The notes under the pieces: generated by a model
What the model was told of the DNA's origin: nothing
The model's input: the letters and a program-made list of their open reading frames with translations, nothing else
Database searches by the model: none
Shown here: positions 21,266 through 22,580 of the stretch, in pieces
Layout of the letters: every line of letters starts with the position of its first letter
How positions within the stretch are numbered: position 1 is the first letter of the stretch
Position numbers and translations under genes: made by a program
NCBI GenBank assembly: GCA_947383645.1
Contig: CANDEH010000031.1
Span: forward strand, 1 to 22,580
DNA length: 22,580 nt
Reading direction: 5' to 3'
From: an uncultured Clostridia bacterium
Lineage (GTDB): Bacteria; Bacillota; Clostridia; Oscillospirales; Oscillospiraceae

Positions 21266-21355
21266 CAAGCGGGGCTGCCGGTGGGTGGCCCCGCTTGCTT
21301 TGGAGCCGCTGATAAAATGCGTCTGGCGCGCGCGGCGGCGCTTTTTATCAGCGGC
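21266..21355 (+). other. Two hairpins between mglB and mglA
   Basis: CAAGCGGGGC (21266-21275) pairs perfectly with GCCCCGCTTG (21288-21297). GCCGCTGATAAAA (21305-21317) pairs perfectly with TTTTATCAGCGGC (21343-21355). The second is not followed by a T run. Placed between the binding-protein and ATPase genes, they probably protect or partly end the mglB message so that more receptor than ATPase is made. This is the usual arrangement in such operons. Confidence 0.75.
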
Positions 21356-21381
21356 TTCCTTTGAATGAGAGGAGGAATCAT

Positions 21382-22580
21382 ATGGAGCAGCCGGCACTGC
21401 TTGAGATGCGCGGCATTTCCAAGGAATTTCCCGGCGTCAAGGCCCTGGACAATGTGAACCTCACCGTCCGGCCCGGCACCGTCCACGCCCTCATGGGGGA
21501 GAACGGCGCGGGCAAGTCCACCCTGATGAAGTGCCTGTTCGGCATCTACCGCCGGGACGCCGGAACCGTCACCCTGGACGGCAAAGAGGTGGAGTTCAAA
21601 AGCTCCAAGGAGGCGCTGGAGAACGGCGTGGCCATGGTGCATCAGGAGCTGAACCAGGCCCTCACCCGCACGGTGAAGGACAACCTGTGGCTGGGCCGCT
21701 ACCCCAAGGTGGGCGGCTTCATCGTCAGCGAGCGCATCATGGACCAGCGCACCCGGGAGATCTTCGACGAGCTGGAGGTCACCGTGGACCCCTCCGCTGT
21801 CATGTCCACCCTGCCCGTCAGCCAGCGGCAGATGGTGGAGATCGCCAAGGCGGTGAGCTACGACGCCAAGGTCATCGTCTTTGACGAGCCCACCTCGTCC
21901 CTCACCGAGACGGAGGTGGAGCACCTGTTCCGCATCATCAACATGCTCCGGGACAAGGGCTGCGGCATCATCTATATCAGCCACAAGATGGAGGAGATCC
22001 TCCGCATCAGCGACGATGTGACCATCATGCGGGACGGCCAGTGGGTGGCCACCCGGCCGGCCAAGGAGCTGACCATGGACGAGATCATCCGCCTGATGGT
22101 GGGCCGGGAGCTCACCAACCGCTTCCCGCCCAAGACCAACAAGCCCGCCGAGGTGATCCTCAGCGTGGAGCACATGGCCGGAAAATACACCCGATTGAAG
22201 GACGCCACCTTTGAGCTGAAAAAAGGCGAGATCCTGGGCATCGCCGGCCTGGACGGCTCCGGCCGCACGGAGGTGCTGGAGAACCTCTTCGGCGCCATGA
22301 CCCGGGGCGGCGGCACCATTACTCTCCACGGGAAGGAGATTCAGAACCGCTCCCCCAAGGACGCCATCAAAAACGGCTTCGCCCTGCTTACCGAGGAGCG
22401 CCGGGCCACCGGCATCTTCGGCATCCGGGATATCAAGGAGAACACCGTCATCTCCAACCTGAAGAGCTATCTGCTCAGCGGCATCTGCCTCAGCGACAAG
22501 AAGATGAAGGACGACACGGACTGGGCCATCCAGGCCATGCACATCAAGACCCCCAGCCAGCGCACCCAGATCCGCTCCCT
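21382..22580 (+). CDS. mglA: Galactose/methyl galactoside ABC transporter ATP-binding protein MglA (partial, 3' end beyond the window)
   Basis: About 400 codons are present of a two-domain ATPase of roughly 500. The first domain has Walker A GENGAGKST (39-47), the Q-loop MVHQELN, the signature-region LPVSQRQMVEIAKA, Walker B VIVFDEPTSSL and the H-loop YISHKM. The second domain starts near 255 with GIAGLDGSGRTE, a degenerate Walker A typical of the family, and TEERRATGIFGIRDIKENT; the rest is cut off. It would couple ATP hydrolysis to sugar uptake with MglB and a permease (mglC) expected beyond the edge. GGAGG stands six to eight bases before the ATG at 21382. It is homologous to the ATPase at 1-1396 but clearly a different transporter. 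Confidence 0.93.
   Translation, partial: MEQPALLEMRGISKEFPGVKALDNVNLTVRPGTVHALMGENGAGKSTLMKCLFGIYRRDAGTVTLDGKEVEFKSSKEALENGVAMVHQELNQALTRTVKDNLWLGRYPKVGGFIVSERIMDQRTREIFDELEVTVDPSAVMSTLPVSQRQMVEIAKAVSYDAKVIVFDEPTSSLTETEVEHLFRIINMLRDKGCGIIYISHKMEEILRISDDVTIMRDGQWVATRPAKELTMDEIIRLMVGRELTNRFPPKTNKPAEVILSVEHMAGKYTRLKDATFELKKGEILGIAGLDGSGRTEVLENLFGAMTRGGGTITLHGKEIQNRSPKDAIKNGFALLTEERRATGIFGIRDIKENTVISNLKSYLLSGICLSDKKMKDDTDWAIQAMHIKTPSQRTQIRS

Noticed and set aside
19964..21397. Minus-strand ORF of 477 codons opposite mglB
   Set aside because: It is made of Gly/Val/His/Leu repeats, antisense to mglB; a shadow.
21235..22542. Minus-strand ORF of 435 codons opposite mglA
   Set aside because: It is antisense to a clear MglA with all ATPase motifs; a shadow.

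Overview
The window looks like chromosomal DNA from a GC-rich, low-spore or anaerobic Bacillota, most like the Oscillospiraceae/Clostridia group. The reasons are strong GGAGG ribosome binding sites, sigma-A promoters with 16-17 base spacers, Cys-tailed lipoproteins, long antisense shadow ORFs caused by GC-rich third codon positions, and several typical clostridial families (DUF3798 lipoprotein, FIST, CoxE-like VWA). The taxon is inferred, not proven. I see no rRNA, tRNA, CRISPR array, phage or complete insertion sequence.

Layout. (1) 1-2852, minus strand: a DUF3798 lipoprotein and a double ABC ATPase (cut by the left edge) form a sugar-type ABC importer, read from a promoter at 2976-3003 through a leader with two abutting perfect palindromes. 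(2) 2853-3460: a non-coding stretch whose distal part is a dense array of hairpins that starts inside the stop codon of the next gene. (3) 3461-8779, minus strand: a tightly packed four-gene operon of a membrane-anchored PIG-L deacetylase, a GT2-GtrA glycosyltransferase, a membrane-anchored repeat protein and a membrane-anchored phosphodiester glycosidase. Together they suggest an envelope-glycan modification pathway. (4) 8780-9223: a divergent promoter region holding a 162-base palindromic, MITE-like element. (5) 9224-11235, plus strand: a FIST sensor protein and a soluble chemoreceptor signalling protein under a consensus promoter, closed by a 28-base palindromic terminator. (6) 11326-12399, minus strand: an ankyrin-repeat protein. 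(7) 12663-14733, plus strand: a MoxR AAA ATPase and a CoxE-like VWA protein, overlapping, with a strong terminator, followed by a ClpP/TepA-like protease gene (14833-15543). (8) 15595-16947, minus strand: a MATE exporter with a consensus promoter and a leader terminator, so probably controlled by attenuation. (9) 17135-18182, minus strand: two small membrane proteins sharing an almost identical C-terminal block, probably a tandem duplication of an unknown family. (10) 18183-18688: promoter, leader and a second hairpin array. (11) 18689-19567, minus strand: a membrane-anchored lysozyme-like protein. (12) 20075-22580, plus strand: mglB and mglA (cut by the right edge), a galactose/glucose-type importer.

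Themes. The window is rich in envelope and uptake functions: two sugar-type ABC importers point outward from the two ends, and between them lie glycan-modifying, cell-wall and sensory genes. Intergenic DNA is unusually rich in near-perfect hairpins. The best candidates for undescribed biology are the four-gene surface operon, the twin membrane proteins with the SYIGPGLYIKDG block, the hairpin arrays, and the palindromic element between the divergent promoters.
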